From Metallyticus violacea (Eukaryota; Arthropoda; Insecta; Mantodea; Metallyticidae): DNA of 64,000 bases. Positions 22,891 through 34,506 of this stretch are shown here, piece after piece. Position numbers and translations under genes: made by a program. The notes under the pieces were generated by a model, which was not told the origin of the DNA, searched no databases, and saw only the letters and a list, made by a program, of their open reading frames with translations. The stretch's first letter is position 1, and each line of letters starts with the position of its first letter. The stretch lies in contig CM060842.1 in the NCBI GenBank assembly GCA_030762175.1, positions 61,564,501 to 61,628,500 of the forward strand, read 5' to 3'.

Positions 22891-23760
22891 TCAATTAAAT
22901 GCTTCATTGCTAGTAGTGAGAGATGCACCTATCATATAAGTATAGTTTTCGTAGGTAAGTTACAAAATTAAAACAATACAACATTGGATAACTATATTGA
23001 ATGATCATCATGTAAAATCGTAATCATAACTGTAGTGAAGTGTTAATAACAGAAAAACTTAAATAGGCCAGCCAATTAGAAAACAAAGGTCTCAGTTTAG
23101 TCACAGGTGTTGTCAAATCTACAATTATAAAGCAACGCAACTGTTAACATATTAATCTTCCATTGGAAAAAGCTGCTGTTATTCAGTATGAAAAATGAAT
23201 TAGATTCCAATCAGCATTTGATGATTAAGAATTATTATAATTAATCTAAAATCTCAGAAAAAGTTTGTATCTAAGTTTGTAACATTTAGAAAAAGATACA
23301 TATTTTTCCCACTTGTAAAGAAAATTAAATTCCTAGATTAAATCTACATAAATAAGAGATAAGAATATTATCAGCATTTGGTAAATGCAAGAAATGTGAC
23401 ACCCCAATGGATATACTAAAATCATTAGCTTTGGAAACTGTGAATGCTGATTTCCTATTAAAGAATAATTCCATACTTTTATTGATTGATCTCTATTGCC
23501 TAACTAAAATGGAGCAAGTGCTGGAGTCAAAAAACCTTTTTTCCCCCCCTTTAATTAATCCTTATTAATTTTGAGAGAAATTCAAGCCAACTCTATAACA
23601 CTTAATAATCTTTCATATAGGTTTTTTTTTATCATCAATAACAGTTATACTCTGATTTTAGAGATACTATCATTGCTATAGCAAGCAATTTTTCACTTAA
23701 ACCCAAAGAAACTTATAGTTTGAATGTCAATGGGCTATTTATCTTGAAAAAATGAGAAGT
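22891..23760. other. cindr intron 5 spacer: nothing recognised
   Basis: AT-rich non-coding sequence between a PLE composite and a mariner remnant. No ORF, RNA gene or repeat with clear boundaries. Confidence 0.4.
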
Positions 23761-23764
23761 TCAA

Positions 23765-24485
23765 GGTGTGGTTCATAAGTTTTTCACCTGACCATATTAG
23801 GTTGGTGATAAAATAAAAATACAGATTCCTTCCCTTAATTTGATCCATTCCTAACATCTCTGGATTACAATTTCAATTCCCATAAAATATAGTCTGAACT
23901 CTGTTTGCAACTGGAAAACAGTGTCCTTTCTCATTACAGTTCTTGAAGGTCAGAAAACAGGTAATAGTTACTGCAGGGCAAGGGCTGTATGATGGATGAT
24001 CCAGCTCTTGGAAGTCATATGTGTTCACAACAGACATGTATATCGGTACATTGTTGCGCAGCAGACAAATGCCTTTATTCAGCATTCCATGCCTCTTTTC
24101 CTTGATGGCACTGCAATTAATGCAGTAGCTCAGCACAGTATTTTGCATTCACTGTTATGATCTTTTCTTTGAAGTTAATATTCAAAATTCTTTCGAATCC
24201 CAAAAAATTATCACCATTTTCTTCATGAACTGTATGACCTAGGCCTTTCTAGGGGATGCTTCATCCTCCTTCTGCCACTCCATTGACTTCCTTTTTGAAA
24301 GTGCATCATAGCAGAAGATTATAGTTTTGTCTCCTGTAATGATGGATATCAATAATGCCTTCTCATTATCACTAAGGGCACCGATCTTGTATGCAAATGT
24401 TGGTAAAGGTTGTGAAACACAGTTGTTTTAGAAAGCCCTACCTTGCAGCTATTTCTGTTGTCTTCAAGTGCCTGTTACTTAGAAC
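23765..24485 (-). pseudogene. Mariner-family transposon remnant 3
   Basis: The minus strand reads ITGDKTIIFCYDALSKRKSMEWQ (first Asp block ITGDETW...) with SPRKA, followed after breaks by YCINCSAIKEKRHGMLNKGICLL (usually KEKRRGKLSxGVxLLHDNAPAH; the second Asp block has decayed). Then come FQELDHPSYSPCPAVTITCFLTF (usually FEVLxHPPYSPDLAPCDYFLFP) and NEKGHCFPVANRVQTIFYG. It is a third, distinct mariner sublineage. Ends are approximate. Confidence 0.75.
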
Positions 24486-25044
24486 TTCCTCCTGGACAAG
24501 GGAGATGTTTCCTTTTTTAGTTAAAATTTAATCACTGCTCTGTATTAAATTTTAAACATCATTCTGTATTATGCAATATTCTGATTTAAATTATTTTTCT
24601 AAGCTAATGAATGGCATGGCCAGAAAGAAAATGCTATGTTTACAATCCTGAAATATGTATTAGACAGCATGAACACTTCTATGTCAGACTGGAAACTAAT
24701 GATTGACACCTCATAACATATATGAAAACCTGCAATAAATTGAACATTTCACGTAGTTAAAGATTAACTCCAAATTTTAACATATGACTTTACTTCAATC
24801 TCAGGAAAATTCAATAAATAAAAGATGGAAATGTTTTGGAAGAACACCAAATTTAAATTCTCACTATCCATGAAGAAGTGAAGTTGCAACATTCTGGTTA
24901 ATTATGGGTCGTGCAGAATTGGGATTAATTTCTTCCACTCTGTACATCATGCAATACCCAGCCACCTCTATTAAATCCCCTATTTTACAAAAATATTGGC
25001 AAGCGCGTTAATAATTTCATTTTTAACATAATACTAAAACTTAC

Positions 25045-25161
25045 CTGGCTTAGGTGGCAGCAGTGGTGCATCTGTATCTGGTTCTAACTTCCCAACTGAA
25101 TCTAGAACCTGGCTTGAATCTGGACTGGACATGGAAGTTGAGACCTCACCATCACTTTCAC
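25045..25161 (-). CDS. cindr: cindr exon 5: Ser/Asp-rich linker with LLPPKP
   Basis: A 117-nt exon between acceptor TTTTTTAAAG and donor GTAAGTTT. It encodes a low-complexity Ser/Asp/Glu linker ending in APLLPPKP, a proline motif that could be an SH3 ligand. It enters and leaves in phase 1 and joins directly to SH3C. Confidence 0.9.
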
Positions 25162-25252
25162 CTTTAAAAAATTTTTTTTAACAAAGTAAAATGAATGATG
25201 AATTTTTAGCAGGGAAGAAATATGTTAAATGTGCAAAGAAGATATAACTTAC

Positions 25253-25346
25253 TAGCTTCTTCTCGACTACTTGTTCTTGGTTTACGACTGCCAGCAACTC
25301 TAGTATCTACAATCTCAGTCACAAAATTTGAAGGAAACACACCAAC
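25253..25346 (-). CDS. cindr: cindr exon 4: end of SH3B and basic linker
   Basis: A 94-nt exon, acceptor GCTTATAG, donor GTAAGTTA, ending in phase 1. VGVFPSNFVTEI completes the second SH3 domain and is followed by a Ser/Arg/Lys-rich linker (VAGSRKPRTSSREE). A short intron of 91 bp separates it from exon 5. Confidence 0.92.
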
Positions 25347-25639
25347 CTATAAGCAGTAAAAGAACGAGTAATAAATCTGACACACATGCAACACATTTAT
25401 ATAGGTATGGTTTCTGCAGCAGTTTAAAAGCATTATATATGCACATAATAGTTTTATGGTCATGGAATGGTTCCTTTACACTTAACTTTTCTGTTAATGT
25501 ACAGCATATAATAAATTTTGCAGATGGCAGGTGTACACTTTTAATGTTATTAAGTTATAAAAATGTTAAACTGAACTACAGAGCTCACTAAATGAAAATG
25601 AGAATAATTCATTTAACAATGTTGCCAAATGACTTGGCT

Positions 25640-25820
25640 TTCACTGTAAAGCTTCTTTATTTATTTATTTTGGTGGTGCCAGTAAGCTTGAAAAAAAAAA
25701 GTCACTTTAAAATAATACAATAAATTATAAATAAAATTAAAATTGACATTAGGTGCAACAGTAAAATGCGATACAGGGATGCTGAGATGTTAAAAAGCAT
25801 CAGTAAATAAACCAAACGAT
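25640..25820. repeat. Possible SINE-tail remnant in cindr intron 3
   Basis: GGGATGCTGAGATGTTAAAAAGCATCAGTAAATAAA near 25775-25812 resembles the 3' end of SINE family B (GAT..CTGAGATACTAAAAAGCATCTGTGAATAAA at about 40180-40215). The body is not recognisable. Confidence 0.35.
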
Positions 25821-26048
25821 AAGGTCAATACAATTAAAATAGATACACCTACTAGCAGAAAAATAAAGCCAGGTGCTTAAATCATGTTGTGAGCAAATTG
25901 GATCAGGACAATCTTTATCTGTTCAAATGATGCGAAAACTATTATTGGTTCCAAACTAATTATTATGTGAAGCATGTGCAGTATAAGCGGTTTGGAAACC
26001 AAAAAGAGTATCACAAACTCTCTGCAGATGAAAACATTTTATGTAATT

Positions 26049-26560
26049 TCAATATTAATTCAATTTGAAATCGAACACAGTGATACATGCATTAATAATC
26101 TCATCTGAGTTGAAATATTTAGAATACTCTTTATGGTTTCATTTACATGAGATTTACTCCGGACTCCTGAAACAATTGTCCACATTCTCAGCTGTTAAAC
26201 GACTGTTTGATCATTCATAGAAGTTGGGTAAGTAGGTATCTGGGTTGACTCTGATGATCTTGTGATAAAGTTGAATAAAGAGTTGACTATTTCCGGGATG
26301 TCAAAGTTCATTAGATTTTGTTCATGCTTTCCCATATGATTAATTCTTTTGTCATTATTCAAGTTTATCACAAGACCACCAGAGTCAACCTGGATACCTA
26401 CCTATCCAACTTCTATGAATGATCCAACAGTATTTTTAACAGCTCAGGATGTAGACAATTGTTCCGACACATGTCCTGAGTAAATCTCATGTAAGTGAAA
26501 CCATAAAGAGTTTTTTAAATATTTTGACTCAGTAGAGATTATTTTATATAATGTTTTAAA
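26049..26560. mobile_element. PLE foldback element (copy E family), inverted termini with little between
   Basis: The left part (26049-26345) and right part (26350-26560) are diverged inverted copies. Both contain TAAATCTCATGTAAGTGAAACCATAAAGAGT-type ends, TCAGCTGTTAAA/TTTAACAGCT, and GGTAGGTATC..GGTTGACTCTG with its complement. Hammerhead cores are decayed (CTGAGAA left, CTCAGGA right), but the ACATGTCCTGAG segment keeps the palindromic stem III and a stem I partner. No RT or GIY-YIG domain can be read. Confidence 0.68.
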
Positions 26561-26765
26561 CATGTTTTGTAGTTGAAAAATAATATTTCTGGGAATAACC
26601 TTTTTGGCTGCAGTGTCAGTGTCTTGCATTAGTTATTACTTATTGAATCAATGATTATTTTGAGAGAACTAGTAGAAATGCTTCTTTATGTCTCAACTTA
26701 TTATTAAATTATATTAAAATTTTTTTGGCAATTTGTCTTTAAAGGAATACAGTTATCTTACTTAC

Positions 26766-26902
26766 AGTATCACCAAGTCTTCCCTTCCACCAGCCTTCTT
26801 CTACTTCTGACAGTATGTCAATTACATCATCTACTTCTAACCGAAGTTCATCTTCATTTGCTGGCTGATAGCTGAATAAAACCTTACACCTTCGTTTACT
26901 GC
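26766..26902 (-). CDS. cindr: cindr exon 3: most of second SH3 domain
   Basis: A 137-nt exon after acceptor TTTGTTTCAG, ending at donor GTAAGTAAG in phase 0. It encodes a basic SSKRRCK stretch followed by the SH3 segments [19 protein letters not shown] and [12 protein letters not shown]. The final SH3 strands (GVFPSNFV) are supplied by exon 4, so the domain is split just before its last strands. Confidence 0.93.
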
Positions 26903-27669
26903 CTGAAACAAAAAAGAAAGAGTTACAAAAATTATAATTATAAAACAAATTATATTTACACAACATAAACATGCATGCCATTAAGATTCGTGACATTTGG
27001 TGCTGCAGTTTTATTTTAATACACAGTAGCAATATAAAAATGACAGATTCTTTTCATATCAGACAAATAGTTGTTAAACAGTGATATGTATGAATAGTGA
27101 TAAAGCACTGACTTTGATACAGCTATTTCTCAATATGAGTGGTTTCAATTAACAAAATATTTCATCCCTGTAAATATTAGTTAAATAAATGCGAAATAAG
27201 AATTGATACACTTTAGGCTTTCATGGCTGGCGTTATAATTGAAACAGTTAAAATCTTTTGGGCTTGTTTTGCTGTGGTCCATGGTTTAATATGCTATGAT
27301 AGCTTTCACTTCTGCAGTTCAACAACTGACTGCTGAAAAGACAACAGTATTATATATATACATCCATCTCACAAAACAGCCCAGAAGTTTTTAACTGTTT
27401 TAAAAATAAGAATTTTAATCTAGTAAATGATCTCAGTTTGTAACAAAGAATAAAGAGCATTTATAAGGGAGAAAAATTACAAGAAGGTGTGACTTGGTTT
27501 ATGGAATTTATTTTATTTTGGTAACACTATAATCCTCCATAGCTATTTTCACCTGCAGAACTATTTTTGTTTTAACCCATTTGTGCTCATGGGTATTGTC
27601 TTAATTGTTTTAAATGTTGCTTAGTGTCTAGTATTAACAAATACTAAATAGAAAAAAAATTTAACTGAA

Positions 27670-28882
27670 CTGATATCTTAGGCCCTCTCTTATTTTTACT
27701 GCATAAATGACTTACCACAGTGCCTAAAAGATATTTCAGAATTAAAACTAACACTTTTTGAAGATGATACAAGCATATTCATAAGAAAGTGTCGACCTGG
27801 ATGCAAAAATAACAGCAGTAATAAAAGCCACGTTAACCTGGTTCATAACTAACAGACTTCTGATGAATGAAGCAAAAACAGTAACAATTAATTTCCAGCA
27901 CAAAAACAACAAAAACATAACCATTCCGGGAAGCATGCTTGGATCTAAAACTATAAAGTATGAGACAGAAACAATGTTTTTGGGGTTATGGATTGCTCAA
28001 ACCTCTCATAGGATAACCATGATGAAAAATTAGCTACAAAACTAAGTAAAGCTTGCTACGTTCTCAACCAACTGAGGACAAGAGTAACGCTAGATGTACT
28101 CAAAAGCTGCTATTTTGCCTACTTCCATTCGCATATTTTATATGCAGTAACATTATGGGGAAACTCTGCAAATAGCCATCTCATCTTTAAGCTTCAAAAG
28201 TGAGCAATAAGATCCATGATTGGCATCCTGAGAAAAGAAAGCTGTAGGAAACATTTTAAGGATCTAAAAATATTAGCAGTCCCTTGTGTTTATATAAAAG
28301 AAATTCTAAACTATGTCCAAACTAATCGTGATGATTTTATAATCAATGCCGAGATTCATTCACATAATACTCAAAACAAAACTAAACTCCACCAACATAT
28401 GCACAGCACAAAATAAGAGATCCTTCAAATACAATTGTTCAAAACTGTACAATGTCTTATCGCCTTATCTAAGGAACATAGCAACAAATAAAACATTTAA
28501 AACTGAAATTAATAAAATCCTACTTACAAAACAGTTCTATAGAATTGAAGAATTTACCAGATACTGTAATGACATGATAGATGGCCTTAGAAAATGTAAG
28601 TGCCAACTGCCTAATTGAATATTATTTAATGTATATACTACTGAGGTGGAGATACTATGCTGCTCTGTTTTCTGTATACAGGAGCCAAGACACCAAAATG
28701 GAGAAGATAATCTTCTTTCAAGAATACAGCTGTCACTCTGCACCAATCAGAATGTGCCAGCATATTGTATTTTTATTGTATTATCACATCTATGATCATA
28801 TTTTATACAAGTACAGAGTCTATTATATTGACAAAGCCAAAATTTGTACAAATTCTTATGCTGAATAAATCTGAATCTGAAA
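27670..28882 (+). pseudogene. LINE (Jockey/CR1-like) 5'-truncated remnant in cindr intron 2
   Basis: Plus strand, antisense to cindr. Degenerate RT region: LFEDDTSIFIR-like (usually FADDTS, near 27750), then ATLTWFITNRLLMNEAKTV, ETMFLGLWI. Then comes a C-terminal region (RSMIGILRKESCRKHFKDLKI at about 28205-28270, LYNVLSPYLRNI and LLTKQFYRIEEF at about 28440-28560). The 3' end carries CTGAATAAATCTGAATCTGAAAT (28860-28882), a short tandem tail typical of this LINE group. Several stops are present. The 5' boundary is unclear. Confidence 0.75.
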
Positions 28883-28954
28883 TACATTATCTGTTTATAA
28901 TAACTACCATATTTTCTCAGCCATGAATACAAATGCTAGAAATGTTATTTGGAA

Positions 28955-29085
28955 TGAATTATCTAGCAGTCGATGGTTAGCTGATGATGCAAACAAAGGT
29001 TTGTGAAACTAATTCTGCATATTATAAACAAGTAATTGGAGCAATAAGAGTGTGTAGTTTGACTCAATCATACAAAGATCTTAAT
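28955..29085 (+). mobile_element. Solo PLE terminus with intact hammerhead core
   Basis: CTGATGA (28981-28987), stem II CAAAC/GTTTG (28990-28994, 28999-29003), GAAA (29005-29008), then ACTAATTC and the shared PLE end AATAAGAGTGTGTAGTTTGACTCAATCATACAAAGATCT. Stem I partners GGTTAG and CTGC allow about three pairs. It follows the LINE remnant's tail directly. Confidence 0.65.
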
Positions 29086-29154
29086 TAGCTGATTAATTGT
29101 TACAATGAACCATTATTTTGGCCATATAAATTGCATTACATATAACTATAGTTC

Positions 29155-29570
29155 CTCAATGGATACCATCCGAAACAAGCCTTCTAGGAAATGACATAGC
29201 AGACAAATTGTCAAAGAAAGGAACAATCCTTCAACAAAAAAAGACCAAATTATACTTCCATAGCTTCATATCACTTTTACTAAAGAAATATGAACACAGT
29301 ATAGAACAAAAAAAAAAAAAATCAAAAGATAAATCATTGGAACAGCTAATGGGCACCTGTAATAAATACTCACTGGCAGTAGAAAGGACACAGCAGCAAT
29401 GTTCAAACTCAAAACACACCATGACTGTTTGGCTAACCACCAACACAAATTAATAGACAAAAATTCACCTGCTTGCATCATGTGCAACCCAACCACTATC
29501 ATGAACAAAGACTATCTAAATGGACAGAACCTAATTCACCGTCAACCTACCAGGGAGAAAGAAAGAATGA
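29155..29570 (+). pseudogene. LINE RNase H-domain fragment
   Basis: The plus strand reads WIPSETSLLGNDIADKLSKKG, matching the RNase H end motif WIPSHxGxxGNExADxLAKxG of R1/I-type and related LINEs. After an A-run frame change come LFKLKTHHDCLANHQHKLID and SPACIMCN (usually LRTGHDxL...CxxC). The fragment lacks RT. Confidence 0.7.
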
Positions 29571-29699
29571 CTTGTATAGTTTGCCATCAGAATTAAATTA
29601 TATATATATAAAGAGAGCATTATTTTTAATCCACACCCTACAGTCTAAAAGCTCTACTGAAGCATTAAGCTAACAAAGTGGATGTTGAGAAAATTTCAG

Positions 29700-30767
29700 A
29701 ATTGAGACTATTAATTAAAAGCAACTAAAACCTTTAAAGCACTATTTTGCTGTGCAATTCAGTGCACTATCTTTGTCTCTACAGTGGCATTCAATGGCTC
29801 ATCCACCATATAATAAAAAAAAACAATAACTCATACCACTTAGATGCAAAGTCTGATCTAGGTGAAAGGCAGACAGAATACCATTTGAGCCATGGCAGTC
29901 ACTGTAATGAATTCAATAGAAACAATACAAGACTAATGCATATTCCATTTAGAACTTGCCTGATAACAGCAAATGAACCTTACACAACTTCCAAGTCTAA
30001 AGTGGAAAAGTAATTTAAGAGATAAGGGTTTCTTCCTTTGTGAAAAAAGAGCACTGTGTTTGATAATAGCTGATAATGATTATCAAACTGCCACAAACTT
30101 AATGTAAGGAATTACAAAACATATCCACATAACAGCTTCTTTTATGATATTCATTACTCATATAACTTCAGTTAGATTTCAGAAATATAATTATATGGTA
30201 AATTTCAATGAAGACATTCATTTTACTATGGTTGAAACTTAACATGTTTTCAATGTTCAGCAACTTATATACAGTATTAGCTAAATAGAGTTACTGCAAT
30301 AATGCATTGCTTTTTATAGCTATCTGTAACTGTATTCTATTATTTTAGAATTTCTTTTCACATCTATTGCATATTTACTAAACATTGTTAAATACTTAAA
30401 TACTCTATGATAAATTATTTCTAAAATAAAAATAAAATATTTAAACCTTTAACTGCTTTGAATACCTGAAAATTAGGATACATTGCATGACAGGACATAA
30501 CTCAAAAACTTAAAGAAATGATAGGTCACATAGAGGAGACAATTGTTTGCTAATGAATATATTTCACTGGCCTCTTGAGATTTACATCAATTTTAGAAGC
30601 TCATGTCATACATAAAGTGTGCACCTAAGTTCTTCTTATCTGTTCTGTTAAACTGCTTATGCATTCAGTTTGTCTTATCATTCCTATCACATTGCACCTA
30701 AGGTTTGCCGTTCTGAGTAGTTCAGTCTGATTACTATATCACACTGCAGTCATACATAGGTTTGGTA
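29700..30767. other. cindr intron 2 spacer: nothing recognised
   Basis: AT-rich non-coding DNA without identifiable genes or bounded repeats. Confidence 0.4.
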
Positions 30768-30955
30768 TAACATTTAATTTCGTGTCGGAATGATTACAGT
30801 GAAGCGACTATTATGTTCTTAATTATCTAGTGAGTCAATTTGATAATCTTATGCTCCACTTACTGTTGAAATTGTGCAAAACTAGTTTCGCATAATTCAA
30901 CAGTAAGTGGAGCATAAGATTATCAAATCAACTTACTAGATAATTAAGAACATAG
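30768..30955. mobile_element. 188-bp palindromic element, copy 2
   Basis: Same family as 1495-1681: shared 45-bp left extension (ATTTAATTTCGTGTCGGAATG...ACAGTGAAGCGACT), then arms from ATGTTCTTAATTATCTAG to the complement ending at 30955. The arms match each other at most positions and contain CTTATGCTCCACTTACTGTTG and CTAGTTTCG. Confidence 0.72.
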
Positions 30956-31545
30956 GTTTGATGTTTGTATTAATGCAGAACACATTGCTGGACCCCATTG
31001 ATGATGTTCCAAATTCTGTGAGTTGGAACATTAGTTCCAGCATGATGCATGATGGAGTCCCACTGCAATTCAACATTGATATTTGCACATATTTAATCAC
31101 AGAATTTGTGGGAAAATTGGATAGGAAGCACAATCCATTGCCTTACTTAATGTTTCATTATTTTTTTCTTTGGAGAAATGTTAGGAGTATTGTGCACATC
31201 AGTCTAAAACGAATTGACCAAATCATCAGAAAATAATTGGAAAATTTAATTTCATATCTACACAACCTTTAATCAGAGGTCTGACATTTTAGATGTAAAG
31301 CTCTTATGATGTGTCAGAGAGCATATGTTCCTTAACAAAAAATTACTCTCTCTGTGACCTATTGTTCTTCAAAGTTTGTCAGAGAGGTCCTGTTACACAC
31401 TGTAATAATTTAAAAGAAAATTGTTGCATAAAGGCTACACATTTATGACATTTTTGAGTAGATAAAACACAGTTCAAAATATGGCAAATAAATGGAAATG
31501 GATGATAATATGCAAAATAAATATGTAAGGCTTAAATTTACTTAC

Positions 31546-31600
31546 TAGGTCTTAAAGAAATATCATCCAATCCCTTAGAATTGTCTGCATCTGTCACAAC
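31546..31600 (-). CDS. cindr: cindr exon 2: SH3A-SH3B linker
   Basis: A 55-nt exon between the acceptor TTCTTCTCAG and donor GTAAGTAA. It reads VVTDADNSKGLDDISLRP and ends in phase 1, matching the two bases that open exon 3. Too short for an ORF scan, it is supported by both splice sites and frame agreement. It supplies the short acidic linker between the first two SH3 domains. Confidence 0.88.
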
Positions 31601-33297
31601 CTGAGAAGAAAGAAAATATGGGTAATGTAAGCTGAAGGAGATAGTTTTATACATTATAAATATTTCCCTCATTTCAAACTCATTTTTATTGTTTCATATC
31701 TTTACCCAACTAACAATTTCTAGTATCTATTGACTATAATTAATGGCATAATGTGCTATGTTCAAGTAATAAGCAACTGACTTGTTAATGAAAAAAATTG
31801 ATTAACAAATAACAGTAAAACAAATTGCTAAACAAAGCCCAGATTACTATGATAAGAGGAATTAATTCTGACTCCTATCTCCAAAACAACTATTTTGCCA
31901 ATTTATCTCGTTATTCTGAAAATCTTAGTGCTCATTTACAGGTGTTGGCAACATTCTTATAATGTAAAAATTTTAACATTGCATAATAAATGTAATAACA
32001 AATTTATTCCAATTTTTATTTTAAATTCTTTTTTATATTTGCTGAAACTGTTTTGGCTCCAAGTGAAATGTAGTGCAAATAATTTTATCCAAAATACAGT
32101 GAGATTATTTGAGTTATGGGCTGCAGAGCACAGCTTCATATGGGCAGAAGTCATTATCAAGGTCATAAAATGCATGTTTAAGTAGCAGCCTATAGTTAAT
32201 TTGAGGGAAGCTTTGTCAGTTAGTAGTTGTTCATTTGTGAGTTACTTGGTGCTTTCATTGTGTGTAAATATGTGCTAATTGTTCTTTGTTATTGACATAG
32301 TCAAGAATGACTTTTTATGTGTGACTTTTTATGTGAAAAATGGATTCTTGTAGACTGACAATTTGTAAGAAAATATTCGGCAATTGTTTTCCAGACAGAG
32401 AAACTATTTGCCAACTTGTTAAAAAGTTGCAAGAAACAAGATCTCTCAATGACAAAGAATGTTTCTGAACCACTGTTCTTAAGAGAGAATAGTTAGATTT
32501 TATACAGGAATTTCCTATGCAGACACTGGCAATGTATTGCCACTGGGAGGCATCATTTTAAACATAATTATAACATAGGTTAGTACTTATTATTATTTTC
32601 ATCAGTTTTAAATGCAGTATCATTTTATATTTTCAGAAAAATATAAATAGTAAAATAAAAATACTAACTTTATGCATAGTGACTCTATCTTGAGGAAAAT
32701 ACAGTAAGCAGCCATGCTCAGGAGACCAGTAATTCCAATAACATCATTGTAAAATTTACAAGGGATAATTGCTAAAAATTTTCGGTTAAAAATTTATTTG
32801 TGTCTTAGTGAAATTATTTCAACATTTTTCAGAAATGTACAATACCAAGACTAATGTTATATAATTTTTATAAGCAAATAATGCCAAATCTCAGTTAACT
32901 CAAAATAGACTTTTACAAAATTGGAAAATATGAGTACCTTCTTGAAATCTATATACTGAAATAACTAGATAGCAATTCTCAACTTCTATAGGTGAAAGGA
33001 TATGAGCTTTTGAGAAGATTAATCTGGATTATTTAACTCTTTATTAAAGTAACATGCCTTTTTTTGCAATCTCTTCATTGGTTTGTACGTGTTAATCAGT
33101 ATACGATCAATGTTTAGCAAAAAACACTGCAAGACATTTAACTTCATTACATTTTACATGATTTTCTATATCATTTGTAACCTTTTATAAGAAATATAAT
33201 GCTTGAAAAGCAGAGTTTTTACATATTATATTTTCATTACAATAAACCACAAAGGAAAAGAACAAGGTAGAATGGCCGTTTCTCTAAAACCCAGGTA
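31601..33297. other. cindr intron 1, left part: nothing recognised
   Basis: AT-rich non-coding. The open frame around 31895-32185 is AT-rich and has no protein-like features. Confidence 0.4.
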
Positions 33298-33310
33298 ATA
33301 TAATGAGAAT

Positions 33311-33590
33311 TTTTTTAATGGTGTTTAATGCCTGTTTTTACTACTGAGGCATCACAGCCAGTGGTCACTGATGATAGAGGAGATGAGATGATATATGCGG
33401 AAAGGATTTTTTTAAGGAAGGAAACGTTCCAGACCTAAGTTTAGGATACTTCTCTGGCATTTGCCATTTATGAAGATTGAGGAAAATCTGGAAAAAACCT
33501 CAGCCAGGGAGGATGACCTGGCAGGATTTGAACCCCAGACTGCCCTGCTCACCAGTTTGCACCTTAATGACCTCAGCCATCCATGGCGGT
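33311..33590 (-). mobile_element. SINE family A, diverged copy, minus strand
   Basis: Reverse orientation of the element at 44284-44577. It has the tRNA-like head (ACCGCCATGGATGGCTGAGGTC; B box TTCAAATCC), AAATGCCAGAGAAGTATCCTAAAC, then the TTTAAT/polyA end. Flanked by ATATAATGAGAAT (33298-33310) and ATATAATGTGAAT (33591-33603), one mismatch in 13, a clear target-site duplication. Confidence 0.88.
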
Positions 33591-33869
33591 ATATAATGTG
33601 AATGGAGCAGCATTATTTAAATATGATGAAAGCCTGAAAATATATCATAAGGCTAAATACTGGAAAAATTTATTCATAATTACAAAAATAATAACAACAA
33701 AAATTAAAAATGTTGAAAGTACCTATTCATCAATGATTTAGAAGGAGAAAAGCAAGATGGCTTGCTGTCTTGAAGTAAATAACAAAAAATATTAATCTAA
33801 ATATATTCAGGGGTTGTTTCCAATATCTGGAGTTGATTCCATTACTATATAACAGAATATCATGAACTA

Positions 33870-34506
33870 CACTACAATAATTCAGAAATTGCAGTGGGAT
33901 CTTAGATGGGCAATTTGAGATACGATCTCTATAATTTGCCTAATTTCAAAGTTACGGCATTATATTTGTAAAGGGCTAGTATGCCATGGACTAATAAAGT
34001 TTCCATTTGAAATGATGAGATGGAAGTTATGAGGCATGTCTCTTTGTCACAGTCAGTGTGTTATTGGCATCAAGTAAAAGTTGATCATTATTACAGAATT
34101 TGAATCTCATTGATTACATTTTTTTTAATTTTATGTATGAGTATAATTCATTATTAAATTATAAAAAAAAATAAATAAATAACCTATACTCCAGGATGTA
34201 AATTTATGATCTTCTAAATCATAATCAGTTCCCCATCATCCATTAGACCACATTATCAGGTAGATAGCTCCCTCTAGACCAAGCTATACAACATGATAAA
34301 TCAATTAACTGTTGTATGATTTTTCCAAGATTTTAGGTATTAATATAACATTAAATCGAAATCCTCACTCGTGAAGTAGGTTTGAAGACCTCTAAGACAA
34401 AATTTTATCTCATTTTGCTTTAACACAATTTTTTGTGGACTATAGATCACCTATCTCAAATTGCTTATCTAAGACCCCCTCTACAACCTCTGAAATTATT
34501 GCAGTG
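33870..34506. mobile_element. MITE-like element, copy 2
   Basis: The left end (CACTACAATAATTCAGAAATTGCAG..., TCTTAGATGGGCAATTTGAGATACGATCT) and the reverse complement of the right end (CACTGCAATAATTTCAGAG..., TCTTAGATAAGCAATTTGAGATAGGTGATCT) are similar over about 70 bp. Shares termini with 9939-10954. No coding capacity. Confidence 0.62.

Noticed and set aside
28537..28932. Minus-strand open frames opposite the LINE remnant
   Set aside because: Antisense to recognisable LINE C-terminal sequence; no independent evidence.
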